A stretch of 9,593 nucleotides of DNA from Lachnospiraceae bacterium (GCA_017964055.1 JAGCSS010000234.1:1-9593); one strand, 5' to 3'; positions 1-6,766 are shown, counted from the first letter of the stretch. Translations and numbers: made by a program. The notes: generated by a model from the sequence alone, not told the origin.

Positions 1-2
1 AA

Positions 3-92
3 CACACGGTTTCTCTGCTGGATAAGAAGCATCAGGACAGCAAAGACAACGATGCGAAGATCGAGGAATTCGTAAAAGCAGTCCAAGGATAA
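3..92 (+). CDS. C-terminal end of an unidentified protein (partial, 5' end outside window)
   Basis: The frame is open from the left edge and ends at a TAA at 90-92, giving 29 visible residues that end in IEEFVKAVQG. The tail is highly charged (DKKHQDSKDNDAK) and probably helical, with no cysteine, membrane segment or motif that would name a family. That it is a real gene is supported by the open frame and by the rho-independent-type hairpin 53 nt after the stop. It converges on the maf gene. I cannot assign a function; a solute-binding or other soluble protein tail would fit, but nothing proves it. Confidence 0.5.
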   Translation, partial: HTVSLLDKKHQDSKDNDAKIEEFVKAVQG

Positions 93-144
93 GGCTCGGG
101 ACGATAATTCAATCGTTATTATTCTAAACTACTAATAATATCAA

Positions 145-172
145 AAAGAGGCGGACATACTTCCGCCTCTTT
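145..172. terminator. Bidirectional intrinsic terminator between convergent genes
   Basis: An 11-bp perfect stem (AAAGAGGCGGA at 145-155, TCCGCCTCTTT at 162-172) encloses the 6-nt loop CATACT. Read on the minus strand the stem runs into five T residues, so it is a good terminator for the alaX-maf operon, whose last stop codon lies about 46 nt upstream. On the plus strand the T tract is only three long and inside the stem, but the position after the stop at 92 suggests it also ends that transcript. Confidence 0.85.
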
Positions 173-218
173 GGTATGGAACTCTGTAAGTTTGTCAGTG
201 TTTAGAAAAGTTAAAACG

Positions 219-842
219 TCAGAACAGGTCGATCCCCAGCTTTTTCAGCTCCCTGTATATCGACGATACAGGGTAACCTACAATATTGTAATAGTCACCC
301 TCGATAGATTCGATATAGGGGCAGAAACGGCCCTGGATCGCGTAAGCGCCTGCTTTGTCGAGGGTTTCGCCGGTGGCGACATATGCATGTATCTCATCAT
401 CGGTCATCGGGGAGACATTGACTGCAGTGGAGACAGAGTAGTTGACAGTCTGTGCGATACGGCCGTCCTCGATAACGATGAGACATACTCCTGTGAAAAC
501 ATGATGCGATCTGCCGGCAAAGTCGCGGATCATATCAAAAGCCTGCTGCTCGTCATGAGGTTTTCCGAGTATCTTGCCTTCATAGGCAACTACGGTGTCG
601 CAGCCGATCACGACGGAGTTCAGATAATCCTTTGATAGGCTGCCGATATCTATGCGGCCCTTGATCTTTGATGCCACATCCTCAGCCTTCATCTTTGAGA
701 GCTTCTCGACGAGTCGTGCGGGCTCATGGCCGGACATGTCTTCCTCTTTGTCGGAGGGTATTACGATGTATTCTGCGCCTACCAGATCCATGATCTCACG
801 GCGACGGGGCGAGCCCGAGGCCAGAACTATTTTATATTCCAT
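219..842 (-). CDS. maf: Maf-family nucleoside triphosphate pyrophosphatase
   Basis: A 207-aa protein of normal length for the Maf/HAM1-like fold, a cytoplasmic enzyme that hydrolyses dTTP, UTP and modified nucleotides to the monophosphate and pyrophosphate. Visible signatures are the N-terminal substrate loop LASGSPRRR (7-15), the catalytic-base region GCDTVV with Asp82, GKP (93-95), DKAGAYAIQG (162-171) and EGDYYNIVGYP (181-191). The last two, with the conserved Gln170, fit the YhdE/Maf (dTTP/UTP) branch better than the YceF (m7GTP) branch; that subtype is an inference. The ATG at 842 is preceded on its strand by a purine-rich AAGGG about 10 nt upstream. It follows alaX by 27 nt on the same strand, so it is the second gene of an operon that ends at the hairpin at 145-172. 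In family members overexpression blocks septation, hence the old name. Confidence 0.95.
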   Translation of the reverse strand: MEYKIVLASGSPRRREIMDLVGAEYIVIPSDKEEDMSGHEPARLVEKLSKMKAEDVASKIKGRIDIGSLSKDYLNSVVIGCDTVVAYEGKILGKPHDEQQAFDMIRDFAGRSHHVFTGVCLIVIEDGRIAQTVNYSVSTAVNVSPMTDDEIHAYVATGETLDKAGAYAIQGRFCPYIESIEGDYYNIVGYPVSSIYRELKKLGIDLF

Positions 843-869
843 TATCTTTCATCCCTTCTTTAGGTTTAT

Positions 870-2084
870 TTAATCTATCCCGACTTCGGTATAGAAAACG
901 GCTATATCGCCGCGTGTGGCTTTGATCGTGCCCTGTACCATATCGGGAGAACCGCCGCCGCGGATCTCGAACCGGGTCTTCATCTTGTTTGCCAGTTCTC
1001 TGCAGTCCTTTGACGACGAAGCGATGATGAACCGGTATCCGTCATTATCATTGCCGCAGAAAGCGGAGCAGTAGCCGTCGGTGCCTGAAACGAGAGTGTT
1101 TACTCCGAGGCGGAGATTATCCTGATCGCAGGCATCGATCCAGAGAATGGGATTCTGCTCGGCCCTGATCTCATCGGCCAGTGCCAGGATGCTGTCGCGT
1201 TCGAACTTGACGAGCTTAAAGCGGGCATCTTTGAGGGCATCGGAGATTTTCTCCACGGCGGGTACGATCTCGGATATCTTAGCGGAGGTGATCCGTGAGA
1301 TCGCACGGGCGTCACTGAGTTGTGTGCGGGCAGAGATAAGAGAACGTTTTCCGCACTCGATCCACATCCTGGTGCCGCCTTTAAAATGCTCGGCTGCGAC
1401 GATCCTTATCGAGCCGATCTCGCCGGTCCTTTTCACATGAGGAGCACAGCAGGCGCACATATCGTAACCGGGATACTCTACGATACGAACCTGTCCGGTG
1501 AGCTCCTTTTTGCTGCGATAATCGAGAGTTTTGAGCTCTTCGTCGGACGGGAAGAAGATATGCGTCTCAAAATTCTCATAGATCGCGCGGTTAACGGTAT
1601 CCTCGATAAATGCGATATCCTTTTCCTCAAAGGTGGTATTGAAATCAAGCGTCACTTCACGGGCACTCAGGTGAAATCCGACATTGTCCGCACCGAAAAA
1701 CCTGTGCACGGTGCCTGACACCAGATGTTCACCCGAATGCTGCTGCATGCGGTCAAAACGCTGTTCCCAGCAGATATCGCCTTTTACCCGTGTTCCTTCA
1801 GAGATCGGCTTATCACAGATGTGATGGATGATCCCGGCTTTGATCGATACATGCAGTACATTTACTGCCTGCCCGGGATCTGCGGAGGTGTTGTCATCAC
1901 ATGAACTGAGCGGTGTGATCGTTCCGCTGTCGGAGTCCTGTCCGCCCTGCTCGGGGAAGAATGCGGTCTCGTCGAGCACTATGTCGAAAGCGTCTTTGCC
2001 GCTGTATTTTATGGGTTCACATGAAAAAACCGATGCAATGAAATCAGTCATGTATGCATCGCGGTCGTATAAAAGAACAGTCAT
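870..2084 (-). CDS. alaX: AlaX-type alanyl-tRNA editing hydrolase, long form with C-terminal DHHA1-like domain
   Basis: A 404-aa stand-alone relative of the editing half of alanyl-tRNA synthetase. Such proteins deacylate Ser-tRNA(Ala) or Gly-tRNA(Ala) in the cytoplasm. Residues 1-95 form the beta-barrel domain with TAFFPEQGGQDSDSG (40-54). The zinc/editing site is HSGEH (His116, His120) plus CCAPH (Cys212, His216), i.e. the HxxxH...CxxxH set complete; GGTRM follows near 226-230. A linker rich in charged residues (about 240-310) leads to a C-Ala/DHHA1-like domain ending in GGGSPDMVQG (376-385). The catalytic aminoacylation domain of AlaRS is absent and the length matches AlaX-L. The frame stays open for 268 more codons upstream, but that part overlaps the opposite SDR gene and has no family match. 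I therefore start at the ATG at 2084, which has GAGG 7 nt before it and begins with the typical MTVLLYDRDAY. First gene of the alaX-maf operon. Confidence 0.93.
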   Translation of the reverse strand: MTVLLYDRDAYMTDFIASVFSCEPIKYSGKDAFDIVLDETAFFPEQGGQDSDSGTITPLSSCDDNTSADPGQAVNVLHVSIKAGIIHHICDKPISEGTRVKGDICWEQRFDRMQQHSGEHLVSGTVHRFFGADNVGFHLSAREVTLDFNTTFEEKDIAFIEDTVNRAIYENFETHIFFPSDEELKTLDYRSKKELTGQVRIVEYPGYDMCACCAPHVKRTGEIGSIRIVAAEHFKGGTRMWIECGKRSLISARTQLSDARAISRITSAKISEIVPAVEKISDALKDARFKLVKFERDSILALADEIRAEQNPILWIDACDQDNLRLGVNTLVSGTDGYCSAFCGNDNDGYRFIIASSSKDCRELANKMKTRFEIRGGGSPDMVQGTIKATRGDIAVFYTEVGID

Positions 2085-2202
2085 TTCAGATCCTCGCTTT
2101 TCATTGCCGAAAGCAGCGGACCGGAGAACAGTGTATTGCCCGGATCCCTCTCGGCTTATCGAGAATAATAATATCATGTTTGCGGCAAAAAACAAATATC
2201 GT

Positions 2203-2208
2203 ATTATA
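2203..2208 (-). promoter_or_regulatory. Candidate -10 box for alaX-maf
   Basis: On the minus strand these bases read TATAAT, a perfect sigma-A -10 hexamer about 120 nt before the alaX start. No convincing TTGACA-like -35 sits 16-18 nt upstream, so the assignment is tentative. A second AT-rich alternative (TATTAT on the minus strand at 2165-2170, with TTGTTT 19 nt upstream at 2190-2195) would give a shorter leader. Confidence 0.35.
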
Positions 2209-2232
2209 TGCGTGATACAAGATAACACTTTG

Positions 2233-2252
2233 AATGTATATGATAATACATT
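2233..2252. promoter_or_regulatory. Operator-like dyad upstream of the SDR gene
   Basis: A perfect 7-bp inverted repeat, AATGTAT and ATACATT, is separated by six bases. It covers the place where the -35 region of the SDR promoter would lie (the -10 box starts at 2264). The 20-bp size and position are what is expected of a dimeric helix-turn-helix regulator site. No regulator gene is in the window, so the binding protein is unknown. In AT-rich DNA a 7-7 dyad can also arise by chance. Confidence 0.4.
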
Positions 2253-2260
2253 TCCGGCTG

Positions 2261-2269
2261 TGTTATAAT
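2261..2269 (+). promoter_or_regulatory. Extended -10 promoter of the SDR gene
   Basis: TGTTATAAT contains a perfect TATAAT (2264-2269) with an upstream TG, the extended -10 arrangement that can compensate for a poor -35. The sequence 17 nt upstream (TGATAA) is a weak -35. Transcription would start near 2276, leaving a leader of about 25 nt that carries the GGAGGT ribosome binding site at 2289-2294. Confidence 0.65.
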
Positions 2270-2300
2270 CTTTCCAATAAAAAAGATCGGAGGTAAAAAT

Positions 2301-3059
2301 ATGGTTGATGTAAAAGGCAGATGGGCGTTTATCACCGGAGCCAGCAGAGGCATCGGCTTCGGCGCGGCTCTGTTTATGGCGAAAAAGGGGTGTAATCTTA
2401 TTCTTCAGGGCAGGACTGAGGAACATCTCGAAAAAGTTATGGATCTGGTAAAAGCAGAGGGTGTGCAGGCGTATGCTTTCGGATGTGAGCTTTCTGACCT
2501 TGACGCAGTTGATAAGATGCTCGCGAAGATCGACGCTTTGGGCGTAAATGTTGATATCGTCCTTAACAATGCAGGTGTACAGATCGCGTACAGGAACGAG
2601 TTCCTCAAAACTCATGTATCCGATTATGAACAGAGCTTCAGGATAAACACTATCGCTCCGATGATGATCACATATCATTTTTTGCCCGGTATGGTCGAGC
2701 GCGATTTCGGACGTATCGTAAACACTACGAGCGGTATCAGGCGCGATCCCCAGCAGGCAGGCTATTCTGCAAGCAAAGCGGCGCTCGATAAGGTTACCAT
2801 GGACCTTGCGTCCGTATATGACGGAACCAATGTGATGATAAATATCACCGATCCCGGCTGGTGCAGGACGGATCTGGGAGGTCCTCATGCTCCGAATGCT
2901 CCGGAGAGTTCATTGCCGGGCGTTGTGGTAGGCGCCTTTGTGGATGATAAGAAATCCGGACGCTGCTTCAGTGCCGGTCATTTCTATGGCATGACGCTTG
3001 AAGAGGCCGTGGCTCATGCGGAAGATAATTTCCCGATATACATAGGATCTCTTGAATAA
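2301..3059 (+). CDS. Short-chain dehydrogenase/reductase (classical SDR), substrate unknown
   Basis: A 252-aa cytoplasmic Rossmann-fold oxidoreductase of usual classical-SDR length. The dinucleotide loop is TGASRGIG (12-19), the structural motif is NNAG (89-92), the fold-stabilising Asn is Asn116, and the catalytic set is Ser144, Tyr155 and Lys159 in YSASK. Arg38 after the second strand (QGR) suggests NADP(H) over NAD(H); this is inference from the family. The segment PGWCRTDLGGPHAP (185-198) follows the reductase core and resembles SDRs with a PGW-x-x-TD-x-GG substrate loop. The ATG at 2301 has GGAGGT six bases upstream. It is probably monocistronic, with its own promoter and dyad and a large palindrome 7 nt after the stop. 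The exact substrate cannot be read from sequence; names such as FabG should be avoided, as the neighbours are not fatty-acid genes. Confidence 0.9.
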   Translation: MVDVKGRWAFITGASRGIGFGAALFMAKKGCNLILQGRTEEHLEKVMDLVKAEGVQAYAFGCELSDLDAVDKMLAKIDALGVNVDIVLNNAGVQIAYRNEFLKTHVSDYEQSFRINTIAPMMITYHFLPGMVERDFGRIVNTTSGIRRDPQQAGYSASKAALDKVTMDLASVYDGTNVMINITDPGWCRTDLGGPHAPNAPESSLPGVVVGAFVDDKKSGRCFSAGHFYGMTLEEAVAHAEDNFPIYIGSLE

Positions 3060-3066
3060 CTTTCCT

Positions 3067-3120
3067 GACAAGGGGACGTTTCTTCTGTCTTTAGATAAAC
3101 AGAAGAAACGTCCCCTTGTC
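3067..3120. repeat. Large perfect palindrome, REP/MITE-like element
   Basis: Two 22-nt arms (3067-3088 and 3099-3120) are exact reverse complements around a 10-nt loop. Each arm contains the block GGGGACGTTTCTTCTGT or its complement. The stem would be extremely stable in RNA but is not followed by a T run (TGCCATTT follows), so it is not a standard intrinsic terminator, though it may still protect or stop the SDR transcript. Intergenic palindromes carrying a GGGGACG core are known as dispersed repeats in many bacterial genomes and are often linked to IS200-like/REP-associated Y1 transposases. That link here is from general knowledge; no transposase is in the window. Confidence 0.75.
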
Positions 3121-3168
3121 TGCCATTTAGGGCTAAAAACTTGAATTTCATGTCAGAATATACTAAAA

Positions 3169-3174
3169 TATAAT
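3169..3174 (+). promoter_or_regulatory. -10 box of the recG operon
   Basis: A perfect TATAAT lies 44 nt before the recG start in the AT-rich stretch after the palindrome. The TTGAAT at 3141-3146 looks like a -35 but the 22-nt gap is too long; at the normal 17-nt spacing only TTTCAT is present. The start point would be close to 3181. This is the only promoter I can see for the whole recG-AAA-membrane protein unit. Confidence 0.5.
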
Positions 3175-3180
3175 CTTAGT

Positions 3181-3222
3181 ATGGATTCTTATGAGCTTTT
3201 GGAAACGGAGTTTCGGATATGA
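3181..3222 (+). other. Possible 13-codon leader ORF overlapping the recG start
   Basis: ATG at 3181 opens the short frame MDSYELLETEFRI, whose TGA stop (3220-3222) overlaps the recG ATG in an ATGA junction. Its ATG falls at the predicted transcription start (7 nt after TATAAT), so it would have to be translated leaderless; there is no ribosome binding site. recG itself has GGAG at 3207-3210, inside this frame. It may be chance, but the arrangement would allow translational coupling. Confidence 0.2.
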
Positions 3223-5231
3223 CGGCAGAGATCAGCGTTAAGGAATTAAAGGGCGTAGGCGACAAAAACGCGTCACTGCTTTCCAAACTCGGCATATTTT
3301 CCGTACGCGATCTGCTCGAATACTATCCGAGGGCATACGATATTTTCTGTCTGCCGGAGAATATAGCCGAACTGCGAGAGGGCAGCGTCGCCGCCATCGA
3401 GAGCATAGTTCCGATGAGACCTGCGGTGCTCAGGACTCCGAGGTATCTCATTGTTTCGATGAATGCGTCTGACCCGACAGGCAATATTAAGCTTGTCTGG
3501 TACAATGCTCCGTTTATAGCGAGTCAGCTGAAGGTCGGCATGCGATTCATATTCCGCGGCAGGATCATTCGTAAGAGAGGCGAGCTCGTGATGTCTCAGC
3601 CCGCGATCTATTCGCGCGAGGCATACATTCGCAAGCTTTCTGAGCTGCAGCCGGTATACCCTCTGACCAAGGGCGTCACCAACAATCTGCTGCTGAAACT
3701 CATGAAAGAGGCTCTGACTCTGGTCGGGGCTGACGAGGACGCGCTGAGCGCAGCGGTCAGAAAGCAGTACGGCCTCATCAGATACAAAGAGGCTCTGCAG
3801 AATATCCATTTTCCTCTGAGCAAAGAGAACTGTATCGATGCTCATAAGAGGCTGGCTTTTGATGAATTCGTCCGTTTTTCCGCGCTCGTGCGCACGATGA
3901 AGGAAAACCGGAAGATAGAAATAAATAATTACAGGATAACAGATTTCTCCGCATGCGAGAGACTTAAAGCGTCACTGCCGTATAAGCTCACCGGTGCGCA
4001 GGAAAAGGTTTATGGCGAGATCTGCCGTGACCTGGCATCGGATACGCTGATGTCGCGCATGATACAGGGCGATGTCGGCTCGGGAAAAACGGTTGTTGCG
4101 ATACTGGCGATACTGGCATGTGTGAAACAGGGCTACCAGGCCTGCATCATGGCGCCGACAGATGTTCTGGCCAAACAGCATTATGAGGACTTTACCCGGA
4201 TGCTCGCGCCGTTTGATGTCAGGGTCGAGCTGCTCACGGGAGCGCTTACCGCGGCCCAGAAGCGCAAAGCGCATGAAAGCATCAAAGCCCATGAATGCGA
4301 TGTGATCGTTGGCACACATGCCCTGATACAGGACAGTGTTGAGTACGATAAACTGGCATTGGCCGTTATAGACGAACAGCACCGCTTCGGTGTACACCAG
4401 CGTGAGGCTATCCGCGAAAAAGGCGACCATCCTCATATTCTCGCGATGAGCGCCACGCCCATACCGAGGTCGCTAGCGATCATCCTGTACGGAGATCTCG
4501 ACCTGTCGATCATAGATGAGATGCCTGCCGACAGACTGCCGATCAAAAACTGTGTCGTTGGTACAGGATACCGTCCGACAGCATATAATTTCATCAAAAA
4601 GCAGATTGCAGAAGGTCATCAGGCTTACGTTATCTGTCCGATGGTCGAAGAGAGCGAGATGACCGAAGCGGAGAACGTTATCGATTACACCGATTCGATG
4701 AGAGCGGCGTTGGGCGATGACAGCATTACTGTCGAGTTCCTGCACGGTAAGATGAAAGCAGCCGAGAAAAACGTGATAATGAACGATTTTTCGAGCGGAA
4801 AGATCGATGTTCTGGTTTCGACTACAGTTGTAGAAGTAGGTGTTAACGTGCCGAACGCGACCGTTATGATGGTCGAGAACGCCGAGCGCTTCGGCCTCGC
4901 ACAGCTCCATCAGCTGCGCGGCCGCGTGGGCAGAGGAGGCGCGCCGTCTTACTGTATTTTTATCAAAGGTTCCGATTCAAAGGAGATCGATGAACGACTC
5001 GATATCCTTGTTAAATACCGCGACGGCATGCAGGTGGCGGAAAATGACCTGAGGCTGCGCGGACCCGGAGATTTCTTCGGGACCAGACAGAGCGGAGAGC
5101 TCGTCTTCAAGATAGCCGATATCTATTCGGATGCAGATGTTTTAAAGGCCGCGACCGAATATGCCGGCTCGATGACAAGAGAGGAGTTGTTATGTTTCAG
5201 TCGTACACAAACAAACAACTGGATAATATAG
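3219..5231 (+). CDS. recG: ATP-dependent DNA helicase RecG
   Basis: A 670-aa superfamily-2 helicase that remodels stalled forks and branch-migrates Holliday junctions. The N-terminal part has LKGVGDKNASLLSKLGI (from residue 10) followed by the OB-fold wedge domain (about 50-150). The motor shows Walker A GDVGSGKT (284-291, Lys290), the RecG-type DEQH box (385-388) in DEQHRFG, SATPIPRSLA (from 411), and QLRGRVGR (565-572). The translocation region DLRLRGPGDFFGTRQSG spans 610-626. All helicase motifs are intact. The ATG at 3219 has GGAG eight bases upstream. The last 13 codons are read in a different frame from the start of the downstream ATPase gene. The end of the protein is therefore short and non-typical (tail CFSRTQTNNWII) compared with family members that carry a longer C-terminal helix; the catalytic core is not affected. 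It heads a four-gene unit, an unusual place for recG, and the partners suggest co-transcription rather than shared function. Confidence 0.97.
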   Translation: MTAEISVKELKGVGDKNASLLSKLGIFSVRDLLEYYPRAYDIFCLPENIAELREGSVAAIESIVPMRPAVLRTPRYLIVSMNASDPTGNIKLVWYNAPFIASQLKVGMRFIFRGRIIRKRGELVMSQPAIYSREAYIRKLSELQPVYPLTKGVTNNLLLKLMKEALTLVGADEDALSAAVRKQYGLIRYKEALQNIHFPLSKENCIDAHKRLAFDEFVRFSALVRTMKENRKIEINNYRITDFSACERLKASLPYKLTGAQEKVYGEICRDLASDTLMSRMIQGDVGSGKTVVAILAILACVKQGYQACIMAPTDVLAKQHYEDFTRMLAPFDVRVELLTGALTAAQKRKAHESIKAHECDVIVGTHALIQDSVEYDKLALAVIDEQHRFGVHQREAIREKGDHPHILAMSATPIPRSLAIILYGDLDLSIIDEMPADRLPIKNCVVGTGYRPTAYNFIKKQIAEGHQAYVICPMVEESEMTEAENVIDYTDSMRAALGDDSITVEFLHGKMKAAEKNVIMNDFSSGKIDVLVSTTVVEVGVNVPNATVMMVENAERFGLAQLHQLRGRVGRGGAPSYCIFIKGSDSKEIDERLDILVKYRDGMQVAENDLRLRGPGDFFGTRQSGELVFKIADIYSDADVLKAATEYAGSMTREELLCFSRTQTNNWII

Positions 5232-6766
5232 CACACGACAATTATGAGGTATTACGCAAGTATTGTCAGACGCTCGAGGTAGAAGGCTACTGGGACGGCG
5301 TAAAAGCTGTTCTCAAGCAGTCTATTTACGCGTTCCTTGATGTGTATGTGCAGACCGTTCTTGTCAAGCTCGCACTGTACTGCCATAAGCTTGACCGCGA
5401 CGAAAAGCGCTTTATTTCCGAGCTTCCTGACATCAATATGTTCGACATCGATCCGAACGAGCCCATGGAGCAGCGCGTGCTCGACGAGACCGATAAGATA
5501 TTCTCGTCGCCGCCCATACTGCTGCAGCTGTGCGGACTTCGCGATCTCAAGATGAAGACCGGCATGCAGTCGCTGTTTTTCGACGCGCTGCTCAACATCC
5601 AGCTTGCGATGGCTTTTGCCGATACCAACAAGACCAATCTCGTTGCGGCATTCATCCGCGATTATTACACCAGCGTCGAGGCTTTCTTCGGCACCGAATC
5701 GAATTACGGCGCGGTCGTAAACGAGCGTTATATCTTCAAGAAGCTCTGCAGTGAGGCTCTGGCCGACAGCGCCGCAAACCTTAAAAAGGCCGGCGACAGC
5801 TTTGAGAAATACTGCGAGATCAGCGCGATCGAGGGTACGCCGATCATACCGTCGAAGGTCAATCTGAAGCCCGAAGCTCCTTCACGCGAGGCGGTCGCCA
5901 TCAAGAAAATAGTCAATACCGAGCCGGAAGAGCAGCCTGTCAACAGTCTGCGCGACGCTTCCGATCTCGACAGGCTCTTAAAGGAGCTCGACGATCTGGT
6001 CGGACTCGATGCTGTTAAGGCTGAGGTCAGATCCCTGATCAACCTGATCAAGGTCCGCGCGCTCAGGAAAAAGCACGGGCTGCCGCTCATGGACATGAGC
6101 TACCACATGGTATTTACGGGCAATCCCGGAACTGGCAAGACCACGGTTGCGCGTCTTATAGCAGGTATATACAGGGAGCTCGGCATCCTCTCAAAGGGAA
6201 CTCTGGTCGAAACGGACCGCTCGGGTCTCGTGGCCGGCTATGTCGGACAGACCGCGATAAAGGTGCGTGATGTCGTAAATAAGGCTCTCGGAGGCGTACT
6301 GTTCATCGATGAGGCCTATGCTCTGGTTAACCAGTTCAGCAACGATTTCGGAGATGAGGCGCTCGAGACTCTGGTAAAACTCATGGAGGACCACAGGGAC
6401 GATCTCGTGGTCATAGTCGCGGGTTATACCGATGAGATGCAGACCTTCCTGAAGGCCAATACGGGACTCACCTCCAGATTCAACAAGTTCATCACCTTCA
6501 ACGATTACAGCAACGAGGAACTGATCGAAATACTGCGCTCGATGGCTGTAAACGCGGGCTTTAAGATCGACGATGCCGCCATCAGCAAGTGCTACGGCAT
6601 CATCGAGAATATGAACGAGACCGAACGGGCGGATTTCGGCAACGCAAGAGGCATCCGTAATCTGTTCGAGCGTATCGTCATAAATCAGGCAAACCGAATC
6701 AGCGATCTGAGTGACCCGACTGTCGAGGAGCTCACAAAAATAACCGCTGATGATGTGAGGAAATAA
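5192..6766 (+). CDS. AAA+ ATPase of the CbbX/SpoVK group with a novel N-terminal helical domain
   Basis: A 524-aa protein. Residues 257-524 are one AAA+ module of the CbbX/SpoVK/EccA group: the entry ELDDLVGLDAVKAEV (265-279), Walker A GNPGTGKT (310-317, Lys316), the pore-loop stretch SGLVAGYVGQT, Walker B FIDE (371-374, Asp373-Glu374), sensor AGYT (410-413) and the arginine finger in TSRF (Arg429). It should hydrolyse ATP as a hexamer and remodel a protein partner. Residues 1-215 are predicted helical and belong to no family I recognise; the stretch VLVKLALYCHKLDRDEKRF (56-74) faintly recalls TerB-like helices. A Pro/Glu-rich linker (216-255) joins the two. The ATG at 5192 has GAGGAG five bases before it and overlaps the end of recG by 40 nt. 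SpoVK is a sporulation gene name, but the N-terminus is not that of SpoVK, so I do not use it. The ATPase core is secure; the target is unknown. Confidence 0.9.
   Translation: MFQSYTNKQLDNIAHDNYEVLRKYCQTLEVEGYWDGVKAVLKQSIYAFLDVYVQTVLVKLALYCHKLDRDEKRFISELPDINMFDIDPNEPMEQRVLDETDKIFSSPPILLQLCGLRDLKMKTGMQSLFFDALLNIQLAMAFADTNKTNLVAAFIRDYYTSVEAFFGTESNYGAVVNERYIFKKLCSEALADSAANLKKAGDSFEKYCEISAIEGTPIIPSKVNLKPEAPSREAVAIKKIVNTEPEEQPVNSLRDASDLDRLLKELDDLVGLDAVKAEVRSLINLIKVRALRKKHGLPLMDMSYHMVFTGNPGTGKTTVARLIAGIYRELGILSKGTLVETDRSGLVAGYVGQTAIKVRDVVNKALGGVLFIDEAYALVNQFSNDFGDEALETLVKLMEDHRDDLVVIVAGYTDEMQTFLKANTGLTSRFNKFITFNDYSNEELIEILRSMAVNAGFKIDDAAISKCYGIIENMNETERADFGNARGIRNLFERIVINQANRISDLSDPTVEELTKITADDVRK

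Larger units (their letters stand above)
2085..2300. other. Divergent intergenic region between alaX and the SDR gene
   Basis: This 216-bp spacer is clearly more AT-rich than the flanking genes in its right half (about 2161-2280). It carries the SDR promoter and dyad and probably the alaX promoter. The part next to alaX forms a likely 5' leader of roughly 110 nt with small hairpins: TCTCG at 2149-2153 pairs with CGAGA at 2160-2164, and GCTTT at 2096-2100 pairs with AAAGC at 2110-2114 immediately beside the alaX ribosome binding site. I looked for the T-box TGGNACCGCG-type element, expected if alanyl-tRNA controlled the gene, and do not see one. No protein-coding gene is supported here. Confidence 0.6.

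Noticed and set aside
171..635. 154-codon plus-strand frame opposite maf
   Set aside because: It lies within maf on the other strand, starts in the terminator and has no domain signature; it is a shadow of maf.
2085..2888. Upstream in-frame extension of alaX by 268 codons on the minus strand
   Set aside because: It lies antisense to the well-supported SDR gene and the spacer, has no family motif and would make AlaX far longer than any relative; the ATG at 2084 has its own ribosome binding site.
3067..3120. Reading the palindrome as a CRISPR repeat or a phage attachment site
   Set aside because: There is one copy only, no spacers, no cas genes, no integrase and no direct repeat flanking a tRNA.
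3273..3845. 190-codon minus-strand frame inside recG
   Set aside because: Antisense to the conserved RecG wedge domain and without ribosome binding site or family features.
5192..6766. Naming the AAA+ protein SpoVK, CbbX (rubisco activase) or EccA (type VII secretion)
   Set aside because: Only the ATPase module matches; there are no rubisco or ESX genes nearby and the N-terminal domain differs, so a specific name would be unsupported.
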